Source: Candidatus Limadaptatus stercoripullorum
GTDB lineage: Bacteria > Bacillota > Clostridia > Christensenellales > CAG-917
Direction: 5' to 3'
NCBI GenBank assembly: GCA_018713795.1
Contig: DVOE01000002.1
Span: 1 to 40,602, forward strand
DNA: 40,602 bases
The notes beneath the pieces are model-generated. The model made no database searches, was not told where the DNA came from, and saw only the letters and a program-made list of their open reading frames with translations. The translations under genes and the position numbers were made by a program. Position 1 is the first letter of the stretch. Each line of letters starts with the position of its first letter. This document shows positions 1 through 9,360 of the stretch, piece after piece.

Positions 1-397
1 TATGCGTTTTCAAAGGTTTTAGACGCATTGAATTTTTGATTTAATTCGCATTAAATCGCTTTTCCAAATGTTCAATTTTCAAGGTTCCTGCCGTCACCCT
101 TTGAGGGCGGCGACTTGCTTATACTACCACAAGCGGCAGTCCGTGTCAATGAAATTTCGCCTTTTTCCGTAACTTTTTCGATAGTGTGGTGCGAAAGTTC
201 CGCGACCACATCATCTAGTGCCGGAAAGCGGGCTAAATTTGCATTTTCAAGGTCCGTCTGCCCGAGGCAGCCTGCATATAATATAATATTTGCGACAGGT
301 TGTAAAGCGTTTTGACGGTCAAATTTCAAAAAATCCGAAGTTTTTGCAAAAGCCGCAAAAAGTCGGCTGTTCAGGGCGTTTTTGCCCGCGCGAAGAC

Positions 398-1471
398 CTA
401 TAAAGAGCGCTCTATCACACCGCCCCCGAGACAAATGTTCCCGGCATAACACACCGCGTACTGCCCCGGCGTCACCGCGCGCTGGCGCCGCGCGAACTCT
501 ATCCTGACTCCCCTCTCGGTGACGACCGCACGCGCCTCTTCGAGCGGCTGGCGGTGCCTGATCCTGACAAGGCAGTCGAACTCGCCGGACTCCGGGCGGG
601 TGATGAAGTTGAACCCATCGGTCTCGAGCGCGCCCGAATACAGCGCGTCGTCCTCGCCCTCTGAGACTATGAGCAGGTTGCGCTCCACATCCTTGCCGAG
701 CACGAACCAGCTCTCGCCGCTGCCGCCCTTCCTGCCGCCTATGCCCAGCCCGCGCCGCTGTCCGAGGGTGTAATAGAACACGCCCTCGTGCCTGCCCACC
801 TTCTCGCCGCTCTCGGTCACTATGTCGCCGGGTTTCATGGGGATATAGCGAGAGAGGAACTCGCGGAACTTTCGCTCGCCGATGAAACATATGCCCGTGC
901 TGTCTTTCTTTTCGGCGACGGGCAGCTCTCGCGCACGCGCATACGCGCGCACATCCTTTTTTAGTATGCCGCCGAGCGGGAACAGCACTCCGTCGAGCTG
1001 CCGCTCGGTCACCTGATTGAGAAAATAGGTCTGATCCTTGTTCGCGTCCGCGGCGGTGAGAAGATAATTCCGTCCTCCCTCGTGACGGATGCCGCAATAA
1101 TGCCCCGTCGCGATATAGTCCGCGCCCAGCCCGCGCGCATACTCCGCGAAAGGCCCGAACTTGATCTCCCTGTTGCAAAGCACATCGGGATTGGGAGTCC
1201 TACCGCGCTCGTATTCCTCCACGAACAACCGGAACACGCGCTCCATGTACTCCCCCGAGAAATCCACCGAATAATAAGGTATGCCGATCGCGTCGCACAC
1301 CCTCTCCACATCCTGCCAGTCGCGCTCGCCGGTGCACGCGCCGTCTTCGCCTTCATCCTTCCAGTTGGACATGTAAAGCCCCACAACATCAAAACCCTGC
1401 TCCTTGAGCAGAGCCGCCGCCACCGCGGAGTCCACTCCGCCGCTCATACCGACAACCACGCGCTTAGCCAT
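398..1471 (-). CDS. mnmA: tRNA-specific 2-thiouridylase MnmA
   Basis: ORF with MAKRVVVGMSGGVDSAVAAALL (PP-loop SGGVDS), GRTPNPDVLCNREIKF, GHY, DSTGICFIGERKFREFL; start trimmed from the ORF-track start to ATG at 1471. Confidence 0.97.
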   Translation of the reverse strand: MAKRVVVGMSGGVDSAVAAALLKEQGFDVVGLYMSNWKDEGEDGACTGERDWQDVERVCDAIGIPYYSVDFSGEYMERVFRLFVEEYERGRTPNPDVLCNREIKFGPFAEYARGLGADYIATGHYCGIRHEGGRNYLLTAADANKDQTYFLNQVTERQLDGVLFPLGGILKKDVRAYARARELPVAEKKDSTGICFIGERKFREFLSRYIPMKPGDIVTESGEKVGRHEGVFYYTLGQRRGLGIGGRKGGSGESWFVLGKDVERNLLIVSEGEDDALYSGALETDGFNFITRPESGEFDCLVRIRHRQPLEEARAVVTERGVRIEFARRQRAVTPGQYAVCYAGNICLGGGVIERSL

Positions 1472-1512
1472 TATTCCCGCAGCCTCCCGCCGCACCGTCA
1501 TTATACCACACC

Positions 1513-2085
1513 CCGCCAAAAACGCAAAATCGATCGACCCCGCAACGCGCCTTTCCAAGCCCTAACGAACACTCCTACACGCTCGACCCCAAAAACAGGA
1601 ACGGAAAATCGGTCAACCCCGCAACGCGCTTTCCCGGCGCCAACGCGCCCTCCTACACGCTCGACCCCAAAAACAGGAACGCAAAATCGATCGACCCCGC
1701 AACGCGCTTTCCCGGCCTCAACGCGCCCTCCTACACGCTCCACCCCAAAAACAGGAACGGAAAATCGGTCATAACCGCAACGCGCTTTCCCAGCCCCAAC
1801 GAAAACTCCGACGCGCTCTGCCCCAAGAATAGGAACGAAAAATCAGTCATAACCGCAACGCGCCTTTCAAGCCCCTAACGAACACTCCTGCTCTCTCTAC
1901 CCAAAAAACAGGAACGGAAAATCAGTCAACCCCGCAACGCGCTTTTTCAGCTATAACGCAAACTCATATTAGCCCTGTCGCAGGAAAAGGAACGGAAAAT
2001 CGGTCATAACCGCAACGCGCCTTTCAGGCCCCTAACGAACACTCCGACGCGCTCTGCCCCAGGAATAGGAACGAAAAACCTATCA
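1513..2085. repeat. Tandem repeat array, ~7 copies of a 78-79 bp unit
   Basis: The core CGCAACGCGC starts at 1541, 1620, 1698, 1776, 1854, 1933 and 2011 (spacings 79,78,78,78,79,78); flanking AGGAACGGAAAATCGGTC and CCCCAAAAACAGGAACG recur in phase. Confidence 0.93.
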
Positions 2086-2263
2086 AAAAACCACTCCCCT
2101 TATCCTCTCTATCTGCTCTCTGCCCCCTTAGACAAGGGGGCAAACGCCCACCCCGCCGCGTACTAACATACGAGGGGGATGCGGAGTTTTCGGGGTGAAG
2201 GGGGCGGACTCGGAAAACAGCCCCCTTCCGTTTTTGTTTCTTTTTGCGCCCAAAAAGAAAACC

Positions 2264-3172
2264 CTACCGGTAGAGCCCCTCCCCATACCTCTCGGAGTTA
2301 TCCGGCAACACGGCGAGGATGTCGCCCTTGACGCGGGGACGGAGCGCTCGGGCCGCGAGCACCGCCGCGGCGGAAGATATGCCGGACGCGAGCCCGTGAT
2401 CTCTGAAGAGCGCGCCCACCTCTTTCACGGCGTCCTCACCTTTCACGGTGACTATGCCGTCGAAAGCGGAGATGTCCACGAGCGCGGGGACGAAATTCGC
2501 GCCTATGCCCTGGATGAGATGCGGGGCGGCGAAGCCCTTGCTCATGAGCGGGCTCTCGGCGGGTTCGACGGCGTAGACCTCGCAGTCTATCCCGTTCTCG
2601 AGGATATACTTCTTTATGCCCATGGCGGTGCCGCCGCTGCCCACGCCGGCGACCACGGCTTTGACGCCGGGGAGCGCGGCGAATATCTCGGGCGCGGTGG
2701 TCTCGAAATGCGCCGTGACGGAGGACGGGTTGCCGAATTGATCGGCGAAAAACCCGTGCTCTTCTTCTACTATTTGACGCGCGCGCGCGACCGCGCCGCT
2801 CATGCCTTCGGCGGCGGGGGTGAGCACGAGCTCGGCGCCGTAGTCCGCAAGCATCTTCCTGCGCTCGGTGCTCATGCTCTCGGGCATGGTGAGCACCACC
2901 CTTATCCCGACCAGCCCGCAGATATAGGCGAGCCCTATACCGGTGTTGCCGCTCGTCGCCTCGACGACGGGCGCGCCCTCCGCGAGCGCTCCGCTCGCGA
3001 CGGCGTCGCGAACGATATAAAACGCCGCGCGGTCCTTGACCGAACCCGCGGGATTTTTGCCCTCGTCCTTGCCGAAGATACCGTCTCCGAGCGAAACGAC
3101 GGGGGTATGTCCGAGTCTCACCGCCACTTCGGCGAGAGCGTCCAAAGTCCGCCTTGCGAAATCCGTCATCAC
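2264..3172 (-). CDS. cysK: Cysteine synthase family (PLP-dependent)
   Basis: GHTPVVSL, NPAGSVKDRAAFYIV, EATSGNTGIGLAYI, GVGSGGTAMGIKKYI, GISSAAAVLAA. Confidence 0.93.
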   Translation of the reverse strand: MMTDFARRTLDALAEVAVRLGHTPVVSLGDGIFGKDEGKNPAGSVKDRAAFYIVRDAVASGALAEGAPVVEATSGNTGIGLAYICGLVGIRVVLTMPESMSTERRKMLADYGAELVLTPAAEGMSGAVARARQIVEEEHGFFADQFGNPSSVTAHFETTAPEIFAALPGVKAVVAGVGSGGTAMGIKKYILENGIDCEVYAVEPAESPLMSKGFAAPHLIQGIGANFVPALVDISAFDGIVTVKGEDAVKEVGALFRDHGLASGISSAAAVLAARALRPRVKGDILAVLPDNSERYGEGLYR

Positions 3173-3957
3173 ACTTCCTCCCTCACGCGCGCGCAGAAAA
3201 TATCTGCGATCTCCTCGGACGCCGCGGCGACTATGCCCCGCCCGCCGAACACGAACTCACCGCCGTCCGCCGACCTCACGACGCCGCCCGCTTCCTTTAC
3301 GAGCAGCATCCCGGGGACGATGTCCCAAAGGTTCCTGGTCAGCATGACGAACGCGTCCGTCCTGCCCGCCGCGAGCCAGGAAAAATCCACGCTCGCCGCG
3401 CCGAAATGCCTGACCTTGGCGACCCGCGCCGCCGCCGAACGCGTCATGCCGAGTTGCATCTCGAACAGCTCCGCGCTGCGATGAGAATAATCCCCGACGG
3501 ACGCCACAGCCATGTCCTCCCGCCTCGAAGAGACAAAGATCGGTTCGCCGTTGAGCCTCGCCCCCGCGCCCGCGGAAGCCGAATACAACTCGCCGAACGC
3601 AGGCAGATATATCGCGGAAGCGAGCGGGATCTCGTCCTCGCAAAAGGCGCACTGCACCCCGAAGAGCGGCAGCCCGTGCGCGAAATTCACCGTGCCGTCC
3701 ACGGGATCCACCGTCCAGCACCTGCCCGCGGGGAGCTCGGTCAGAGGATTGTACTCCTCGCCAATGACCGCGTCGCCCGGAAACTCTTCGCCTATGGCGC
3801 GGGTGATGAACTTCTCCATGGCAAAATCTATATCGGTGACCAGATCGAACGCCGACTTGACATCGGTCACGCTCGGTCTCCCGCCGCACTTTTCCCATGC
3901 CTCGCGCACCACCTTGCAAAGGAACGCACGCTCGCGCTTTCCGTCTTTCATTCTCAC
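3169..3957 (-). CDS. Inositol monophosphatase family protein
   Basis: DVVTDID-like VTDIDFAMEKFI, GEEYN, WTVDPVDGTVNFAHGLPLFGV, LWDIVPGMLLVKEAGGVV; 4-bp overlap with cysK start. Confidence 0.9.
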   Translation of the reverse strand: MRMKDGKRERAFLCKVVREAWEKCGGRPSVTDVKSAFDLVTDIDFAMEKFITRAIGEEFPGDAVIGEEYNPLTELPAGRCWTVDPVDGTVNFAHGLPLFGVQCAFCEDEIPLASAIYLPAFGELYSASAGAGARLNGEPIFVSSRREDMAVASVGDYSHRSAELFEMQLGMTRSAAARVAKVRHFGAASVDFSWLAAGRTDAFVMLTRNLWDIVPGMLLVKEAGGVVRSADGGEFVFGGRGIVAAASEEIADIFCARVREEV

Positions 3958-4007
3958 TCCTTTCGCGCGATCAAGAGGTTTATGCTCTCGTTTTGCGCGT
4001 TCAACAC

Positions 4008-4484
4008 CTATTTCAGTATTTTTGCCTTGCCGCTTATGTTCTCGATATCTATCCTGAACACCGCGGTGCGCGGAAGACTCGCGCGCACTGCCTCGTCAAA
4101 ACGCGACATGATCCCCGGGGTGTACTTCTCCGAGATCGCGCGGAGGGCGCGGAGCTTTTCCGCCTCGTCCGTGACCTCGCGGCAGACGCCCTCGATCATG
4201 GCGCATTCGTAGCCGGTGGTGAACTTGTCCCGGGACCTCTCGACATCGCCGACGCAGACGGCGTGCACCTTGGGACAGGCGGCGATGCACTCCGCCTTCC
4301 TGCCTTCTCGGGCGGAGTGGAAGTAGAGGCTCTCCCCCACCCTCACCGCACTGACGGGCACGGCATAGGGCTCGCCCTCCGGGGTGACGAAGGACACCGT
4401 CGTCCACTCGCACTTGTCCGCCACCGCGAGAGCGAACTCGCGGGGCATTTCTCTGTCCTTTCTTCTCATGGGTCTCATAGCCAC
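4008..4484 (-). CDS. Pyridoxamine 5'-phosphate oxidase (PNPOx-like, flavin-binding split-barrel) family protein
   Basis: EFALAVADKCEWTTVSFVTPEGEPYAVPVSAVRVGESLYFHSAREGRKAE pattern; start may be the internal ATG at 4469. Confidence 0.8.
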   Translation of the reverse strand: MAMRPMRRKDREMPREFALAVADKCEWTTVSFVTPEGEPYAVPVSAVRVGESLYFHSAREGRKAECIAACPKVHAVCVGDVERSRDKFTTGYECAMIEGVCREVTDEAEKLRALRAISEKYTPGIMSRFDEAVRASLPRTAVFRIDIENISGKAKILK

Positions 4485-4637
4485 CTCTTTCGGACATTAT
4501 AACACGCCTTCGCCGCGTTGTCGCGGGAAAACTCTTCGCGCCGCGATGAGCCGTGCGCAAGAGTCGAAAGCGACTTGCAAAAATTGACCAACGAGCGGCA
4601 AACGGGCGTTTTCGGGGGCGAAAAGCGGGAAGGCGTC

Positions 4638-4667
4638 TTGAAAAGGTAACGGAAGTCAACTTATAAT
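4638..4667 (+). promoter_or_regulatory. Putative sigma70-type promoter for the GH2-transporter genes
   Basis: TTGAAA (4638-4643), 18 bp, TATAAT (4662-4667), with an AGGTGA SD-like motif before ATG 4698. Confidence 0.6.
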
Positions 4668-4697
4668 TTTTTTGACATCACATCGCGCGAGGTGAGC

Positions 4698-6845
4698 ATG
4701 AAAAGCGTAGATCTTAACCGCGGTTGGCAACTCGACATCGACGGCAAAACTTTGAGCGTCGATCTCCCCCACACCTGGAACGCCCTCGACGGTCAGAGCG
4801 GCGAGAACGGGTATCTCAGGACGCGCGGGACCTACTCGAAGAAGCTCCCCGCGGAAAAGGCGGCGTGCTGTCTCAAGATAGGCGCGGCGAATTCAAAGTC
4901 CGCCGTCCGTCTCAACGGCGAAACGCTGGCGGTGCACGAGGGCGGCTACTCCGCCATCTTCGTGCCGCTGACGGGCAAGCTCATCCGAGAGGAGAATCTC
5001 CTCGAGGTCGACGCCGACAACTCGCCCGACGAGAGCGTCTACCCCACCATGGCGGACTTCACTTTTTACGGCGGGCTTTACAGGGGTGTGGAGCTCCTCA
5101 CCTTCCCCGAAAAGCATTTCGATGTCACCCTCAACGGCAGCGGCATCTTCGTGACTCCCGCAAAGCAAAAGGACGGCTGGCTGGCGGAAGTGACCTTCGT
5201 GACGGTCGGCACCCTCCCCGGTGACAAAGTCACCCTTACGCTCGCGGACGCGGAAGGAAATGCCGTCGCCTCCGCCACCGTGACTGCGGAGAGCGGAAAA
5301 GCGACTCTCCCCGTGTCCTCTCCCCGCCTTTGGGATGTGGACGACCCATATCTTTACACCCTCACGGCGGAGATAGTGGGCGGAGACAGCGTGAGCGTCG
5401 AGACGGGTTTCCGCACGGTCGCCTTCGACGCGGACAAGGGGTTTTTCCTCAACGGCAGGCACCTCAAGATCAAGGGCGTGTCCCGTCATCAGGACAGGGA
5501 GAACATGGGCAACGCGCTGACTCCCGCCGAGCATGAGGAGGACATCCGTCTCATCAAGGAAGTGGGCGCCAATTCGGTGAGGCTCGCGCACTATCAGCAC
5601 TCCGACTACTTCTACACTCTCTGCGACCGCGCGGGTCTGCTCGTGTGGGCGGAGGTGCCCGTCATCTCGCGTTTTTCCAAGAAGAGACAGCAAAACGCGC
5701 TCTCACAGCTTCGCGAGCTCATCCTTCAAAGCAAGAACCATCCTTCGATATTCACCTGGAGCATCGCCAACGAGATCACCATAGCCGGCGAGAGCCGCGG
5801 ACTGGAAAAGGCGCTCCGCGAGCTCAACGACTTGGCGCATTCGCTCGATCCCACCCGCCCGACGGCGATGGCTGCGGTCACCATGTGCCCCGCCGCCTCC
5901 CCTCTCAATTCGATAACGGATATCCTGGGCTACAACCACTATTACGGCTGGTATGTCGGGGTGTTCACCGACCTCGACAAGTGGCTCGCGAACTGGCGCA
6001 AAGTGGCGCCGGACAAAAAGCTCTGCCTGTCCGAGTACGGCGCGGAGGGCATTTTGCGCTATCAGGGCGCCTCGCCCGTCCCCGGGGACTACTCCGAAGG
6101 GTATCAGGCGATATTCCACGAGAACTACATAGAGCGCATAAACGCCGCGGAATGGATGTGGGGCAGCTATGTCTGGAACATGTTCGACTTCGGCTCGGCG
6201 GCGAGGAACGAAGGCGGCGTGCGCGGCAGGAATAACAAAGGGCTCGTCACTTTTGACAGAAAGATCAAAAAGGACGCCTTCTTCCTCTACAAGGCGTATT
6301 GGTCGGATGAGCCCTTCGTGCACATGGCGGGCGCGCGTTACCTGAAGCGCCTCATAGGCACGACCGAGATAAAGGTGTACTCCAACCTGTCCGAGGTAGA
6401 GATAGATGTTAACGGCGAAAAGCGCGTCCTCTCGGGCAAAGCGGTGTTCCGCTTCGAGGATGTCCCCGTGAAACCCGGCGACAACACCGTCGTCGTGCGC
6501 GCGGGCGGGCTCGAAGAGCGCGCCGTCATAGAGGGCGTCGAGACCGAACCAGAGGAGTACCGCCTCCCCGAGGGCGCGGGCAGCTTTGTCCGCAACTGGT
6601 TCGCCTCGGGCACGGACGAGATCGATCCCACGCGCTTCAGCACGGAGGACAAGGTCCGCGATCTCGTCGCCAATCCCGAAGTGCAGGCGCTGATCAAGAA
6701 GTTCGTCGGCAACAAGGTGCCGCGCTTCCTCATCTCGCTCGTCAAGCCGTTCAGAGTGAAGACGCTGCTGAAGCTCCCCTTCGTGAAGCTCGACGAGCAG
6801 ATGATAAGCATGGTGGACAGATACCTGCAGACCATAAAGAAATAA
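4698..6845 (+). CDS. Glycoside hydrolase family 2 protein (beta-galactosidase/beta-glucuronidase-like)
   Basis: LNRGWQLDIDG, LKIKGVSRHQDRENMGNALTPAEHEEDIRLIKEVGANSVRLAHYQHSDYFYTLCDRAGLLVWAEVP, FTWSIANEI, LSEYGAEG. Confidence 0.92.
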   Translation: MKSVDLNRGWQLDIDGKTLSVDLPHTWNALDGQSGENGYLRTRGTYSKKLPAEKAACCLKIGAANSKSAVRLNGETLAVHEGGYSAIFVPLTGKLIREENLLEVDADNSPDESVYPTMADFTFYGGLYRGVELLTFPEKHFDVTLNGSGIFVTPAKQKDGWLAEVTFVTVGTLPGDKVTLTLADAEGNAVASATVTAESGKATLPVSSPRLWDVDDPYLYTLTAEIVGGDSVSVETGFRTVAFDADKGFFLNGRHLKIKGVSRHQDRENMGNALTPAEHEEDIRLIKEVGANSVRLAHYQHSDYFYTLCDRAGLLVWAEVPVISRFSKKRQQNALSQLRELILQSKNHPSIFTWSIANEITIAGESRGLEKALRELNDLAHSLDPTRPTAMAAVTMCPAASPLNSITDILGYNHYYGWYVGVFTDLDKWLANWRKVAPDKKLCLSEYGAEGILRYQGASPVPGDYSEGYQAIFHENYIERINAAEWMWGSYVWNMFDFGSAARNEGGVRGRNNKGLVTFDRKIKKDAFFLYKAYWSDEPFVHMAGARYLKRLIGTTEIKVYSNLSEVEIDVNGEKRVLSGKAVFRFEDVPVKPGDNTVVVRAGGLEERAVIEGVETEPEEYRLPEGAGSFVRNWFASGTDEIDPTRFSTEDKVRDLVANPEVQALIKKFVGNKVPRFLISLVKPFRVKTLLKLPFVKLDEQMISMVDRYLQTIKK

Positions 6846-6876
6846 CACACCGCCTCACGGCACAAGGGGGAAAACA

Positions 6877-8553
6877 ATGTCAGAAGCGGGATATGTGATG
6901 AAAAAGAACACGCGGCCCTTCGGGTTCCGCGACAAGTTCGGCTACGCGCTCGGCGACCTCGGCTGCAACCTCAGCTTCTCGCTGATATCGGCGTTCATGG
7001 TGGATTTCTACACACAGTTCATCGGAATACCGGGCGGGATATGGTCGGTGATCATCATCCTCACCAAAGTGTGGGACGGCGTCAACGATCCCATCATGGG
7101 CGGCATAATGGACGGCGTCCGCATAGGCAGGAGCGGCTCCAAATTCAAGCCCTGGATGATGATCGCTTCGGTCGGACTGACGGTGACGGGCGCGCTGGTG
7201 TTTTTGCCGATACCAAACGCCGCCCTGTGGCTCAAAGTCACCGTGTGCATAGTCTCCTATCTGCTTTGGGACTTCAGCTACACGCTGATGAATGTGCCCT
7301 ACGGCTCCCTCTCGGCGGCGATAACGGCGGATCCGCTCCAGCGCACTTCGCTGTCCACCTGGCGTTCGGTGGGCGCGGCGGCGGGCGGCGGCGTGAGCAT
7401 GCTGCTCCCCCTCATCGTCTATAACGACGCGAACGAACTGCGCGGCGAATCCCTCATCTGGATCGCGCTCATCATGGGCGTCTTCGCGTTCGTCGCGTAT
7501 ATGCTCTGCATAAAGCTGACCACCGAACGCGTGATCGTCCCGACCGAAAAGCGCGAAAAGATCAATTACCTGAAGACGCTGAAAGGCTTCGTGACCAACC
7601 GTCCGCTCTTGGCGCTCTGCCTCGCGTCCTTTGCCTCAATCGTCTTCTTCATGTCCTCGACGCAGACGGCAAAATGGCTGTTCCAGGTCCACTTCCAAAA
7701 CGCCGACATGATCACCGCCGCCACCATCGTCTCCTACCTGCCGCTGGCGTTCTTCCTCCCCTTCACGGGCAAGATCGTCAAGCGCTTCGGCAAGAAGGTC
7801 TCCGTCGGGATGCCCTTCCTCCTCAGCATCGCCGCTTCCGTCGTCATGCTGCTCGTCCCCATTCCCGCGAGCTCCGCGGGCATGTGGGGGTATATCATGG
7901 GACTGATGGCGATCCAGACGGGCGGCGGTATGTTCAACCTCATCACTTGGGCGATGGTCAACGACTGCATAGACTACCAGCAGCTCAAGACGGGCATGCG
8001 CGAGGAAGGCAGCGTCTACGCCATCTACAGCCTCTTCCGCAAGATCGCCCAGGGCGTCGCGCTATCGCTTCCCCTGCTCTGCATGGAAGCCGTGGGCTAC
8101 GATCCTCAGGCGGATCCCATTTACGCGCAGGATCCCGGCGTCTCCGACGCCATGGTCAGGATGAGCATAGGGCTCACGCTGATAGGCGCGGTCATAATGT
8201 TCATCGCCATCATGTTCATCTACAACCTCGGCAAAAAAGAGGTCGCTGCGATGGAAAAACAGCTCGACCGCACCGTCGAAGAGAATGCGGCGGACGACGC
8301 GGGCGAGAACCTCTCCCTCGACGAGCTGGTCGGCGACGCGAACGGGGAGACCCTCCCCTTCGACGAGTTGGTCGGCGACGCGAATGGGGAAACCCTTCCT
8401 TTCGACGAACTCGTCTCCGCCCCGAGCGGTGAGACCGCGGAGAGCAAACTCGCGGACGCTCCCGAGGGCGATCTCCCCCTCGTCGATCTCACGAGCGAGG
8501 ACGAAACGCCCCCGCCCGCCCAAACTCCCCCCGAAACCGCGGACAAGGAGTGA
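6877..8553 (+). CDS. GPH-family (MFS) sugar:cation symporter with repetitive acidic C-terminal tail
   Basis: FGYALGDLGCNLSFSLISAFMVDFYTQFIGIPG...TKVWDGVNDPIMGGIMD, multiple hydrophobic segments; adjacent to the GH2 gene. Confidence 0.88.
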   Translation: MSEAGYVMKKNTRPFGFRDKFGYALGDLGCNLSFSLISAFMVDFYTQFIGIPGGIWSVIIILTKVWDGVNDPIMGGIMDGVRIGRSGSKFKPWMMIASVGLTVTGALVFLPIPNAALWLKVTVCIVSYLLWDFSYTLMNVPYGSLSAAITADPLQRTSLSTWRSVGAAAGGGVSMLLPLIVYNDANELRGESLIWIALIMGVFAFVAYMLCIKLTTERVIVPTEKREKINYLKTLKGFVTNRPLLALCLASFASIVFFMSSTQTAKWLFQVHFQNADMITAATIVSYLPLAFFLPFTGKIVKRFGKKVSVGMPFLLSIAASVVMLLVPIPASSAGMWGYIMGLMAIQTGGGMFNLITWAMVNDCIDYQQLKTGMREEGSVYAIYSLFRKIAQGVALSLPLLCMEAVGYDPQADPIYAQDPGVSDAMVRMSIGLTLIGAVIMFIAIMFIYNLGKKEVAAMEKQLDRTVEENAADDAGENLSLDELVGDANGETLPFDELVGDANGETLPFDELVSAPSGETAESKLADAPEGDLPLVDLTSEDETPPPAQTPPETADKE

Positions 8554-8569
8554 CGCCGCCCTCTCCCCG

Positions 8570-8602
8570 ACTTGCACGCGCCCCGCGCGTGCAAGTTTTG
8601 TT
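8570..8602 (+). terminator. Rho-independent terminator after transporter gene
   Basis: ACTTGCACGCG/CGCGTGCAAGT stem (8570-8580/8586-8596) followed by TTTGTTTT. Confidence 0.8.
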
Positions 8603-8638
8603 TTCAGGACTAAATTTTGTGCGAAGACACGCACGCTT

Positions 8639-8754
8639 CGAAGGAGCGTATTACGCCGCTTGAACCTCGGAGTAGCACCCCCATAAGCCAATTAGGGACG
8701 GGGGTATGACTGGTAGCGCGTAGCGGTACCAGGGCAGCCCCGTCCCAAATTGGC
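8639..8754 (+). repeat. Interspersed composite repeat, copy 1 (GAAGGAG module + GCCAATTAGGGACGGGG palindrome)
   Basis: CGAAGGAGCGTATTACGCCGCTTGAACCTCGGAGTAGCACCCCCAT then GCCAATTAGGGACGGGG (8687-8703)/CCCCGTCCCAAATTGGC (8738-8754); homologous to 21638-21824. Confidence 0.85.
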
Positions 8755-8792
8755 GGTTAAGTAGAAATGTCCCGCATAAGTGAATGCGAAGT

Positions 8793-8903
8793 CAAGCGCC
8801 CTCGATTAGGCTGACTGCCCCTACACCCGGGAATACAATTACCCCCTCCTGCGGGTTCCCCCAAAAATCATTCCCCCCGGAGGGGCCCCACGATTTTAGG
8901 GGG
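8793..8903 (+). repeat. Interspersed repeat, copy 1 (CAAGCGCCCTCGAT... element with distal hairpin)
   Basis: CAAGCGCCCTCGATTAGGCTGACTGCCCC matches 26/29 to the minus-strand copy at 22243-22271; distal hairpin CCCCCAAAAATC/GATTTTAGGGGG (8858-8869/8892-8903). Confidence 0.75.
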
Positions 8904-8934
8904 CACCTTCGGCGCTCGCGTACCGCCGACATCG

Positions 8935-8958
8935 CTGCCGAGGAAAATTCCTCGGCAG
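8935..8958. repeat. Short perfect hairpin
   Basis: CTGCCGAGGAA-AA-TTCCTCGGCAG. Confidence 0.8.
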
Positions 8959-9139
8959 ATTATGCCACTTGCCGCCATGCGCCCCGCCCGAGGGGCGAAC
9001 AGCGGGCGCGCGGCTGCGTACTTTGTGAGCTCCGCTCGGCACTCACATTCTCGCCGCCTATTGCGGCTCGCGCTCCGAAAGAGTTTTCGTCGTGTCTAAG
9101 AAAGCTTCGAATAAGGGCGGTGCGCGTTCAAGTACTCTC

Positions 9140-9163
9140 CGAAGGAGTGTATTCCGCCGCTTA
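9140..9163 (+). repeat. Partial copy of the GAAGGAG interspersed module
   Basis: CGAAGGAGTGTATTCCGCCGCTTA, matches modules at 8639, 17744 and 21824(rc). Confidence 0.65.
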
Positions 9164-9183
9164 CGGGCAGCGGAGCTGCCCTC

Positions 9184-9278
9184 ACGCGCAACAAAAATGC
9201 GGCGCGGTGAGCGAGAACGCGCGCTTTGCGTTTCATGCTACCATCGAGTGAACCGGCCATGGCATTTTTGTTGCGCGT
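9184..9278. repeat. Long inverted repeat
   Basis: ACGCGCAACAAAAATGC (9184-9200) / GCATTTTTGTTGCGCGT (9262-9278), 17 bp perfect, 61-bp loop. Confidence 0.85.
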
Positions 9279-9360
9279 AGCGTTGCTGCAGGCGCGTACG
9301 CACAGAACCCGCCGTCCGGCGGGTTCTCGCTAACGGCGCCTTGCGGCAACGCCGGGTGTA

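Noticed and set aside
1-397. Possible gene or RNA at the left edge
   Set aside because: No ORF with domain signal and no recognisable RNA fold; cannot be called from this window.
72-1178. 368-aa minus-strand ORF overlapping mnmA
   Set aside because: Out of frame with the clear MnmA ORF, Arg-rich frame-shift translation.
1513-2085. Possible CRISPR array
   Set aside because: Units are contiguous 78-79 bp tandem repeats with no repeat/spacer alternation and no cas genes.
2101-2190. CGCGTACTAACATACGAG segment as a sixth palindromic element
   Set aside because: Only a GTAC..ATAC-like apex resembles the family; outer TATTTCG arms are absent.
8784-9280. ORFs 8784-9251 and 9092-9280 (+) as genes
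   Set aside because: Translations resemble those of other intergenic repeats (LRRSVFRRL, QAPSIRLTAP) and overlap hairpins; repeat-derived, not coding.
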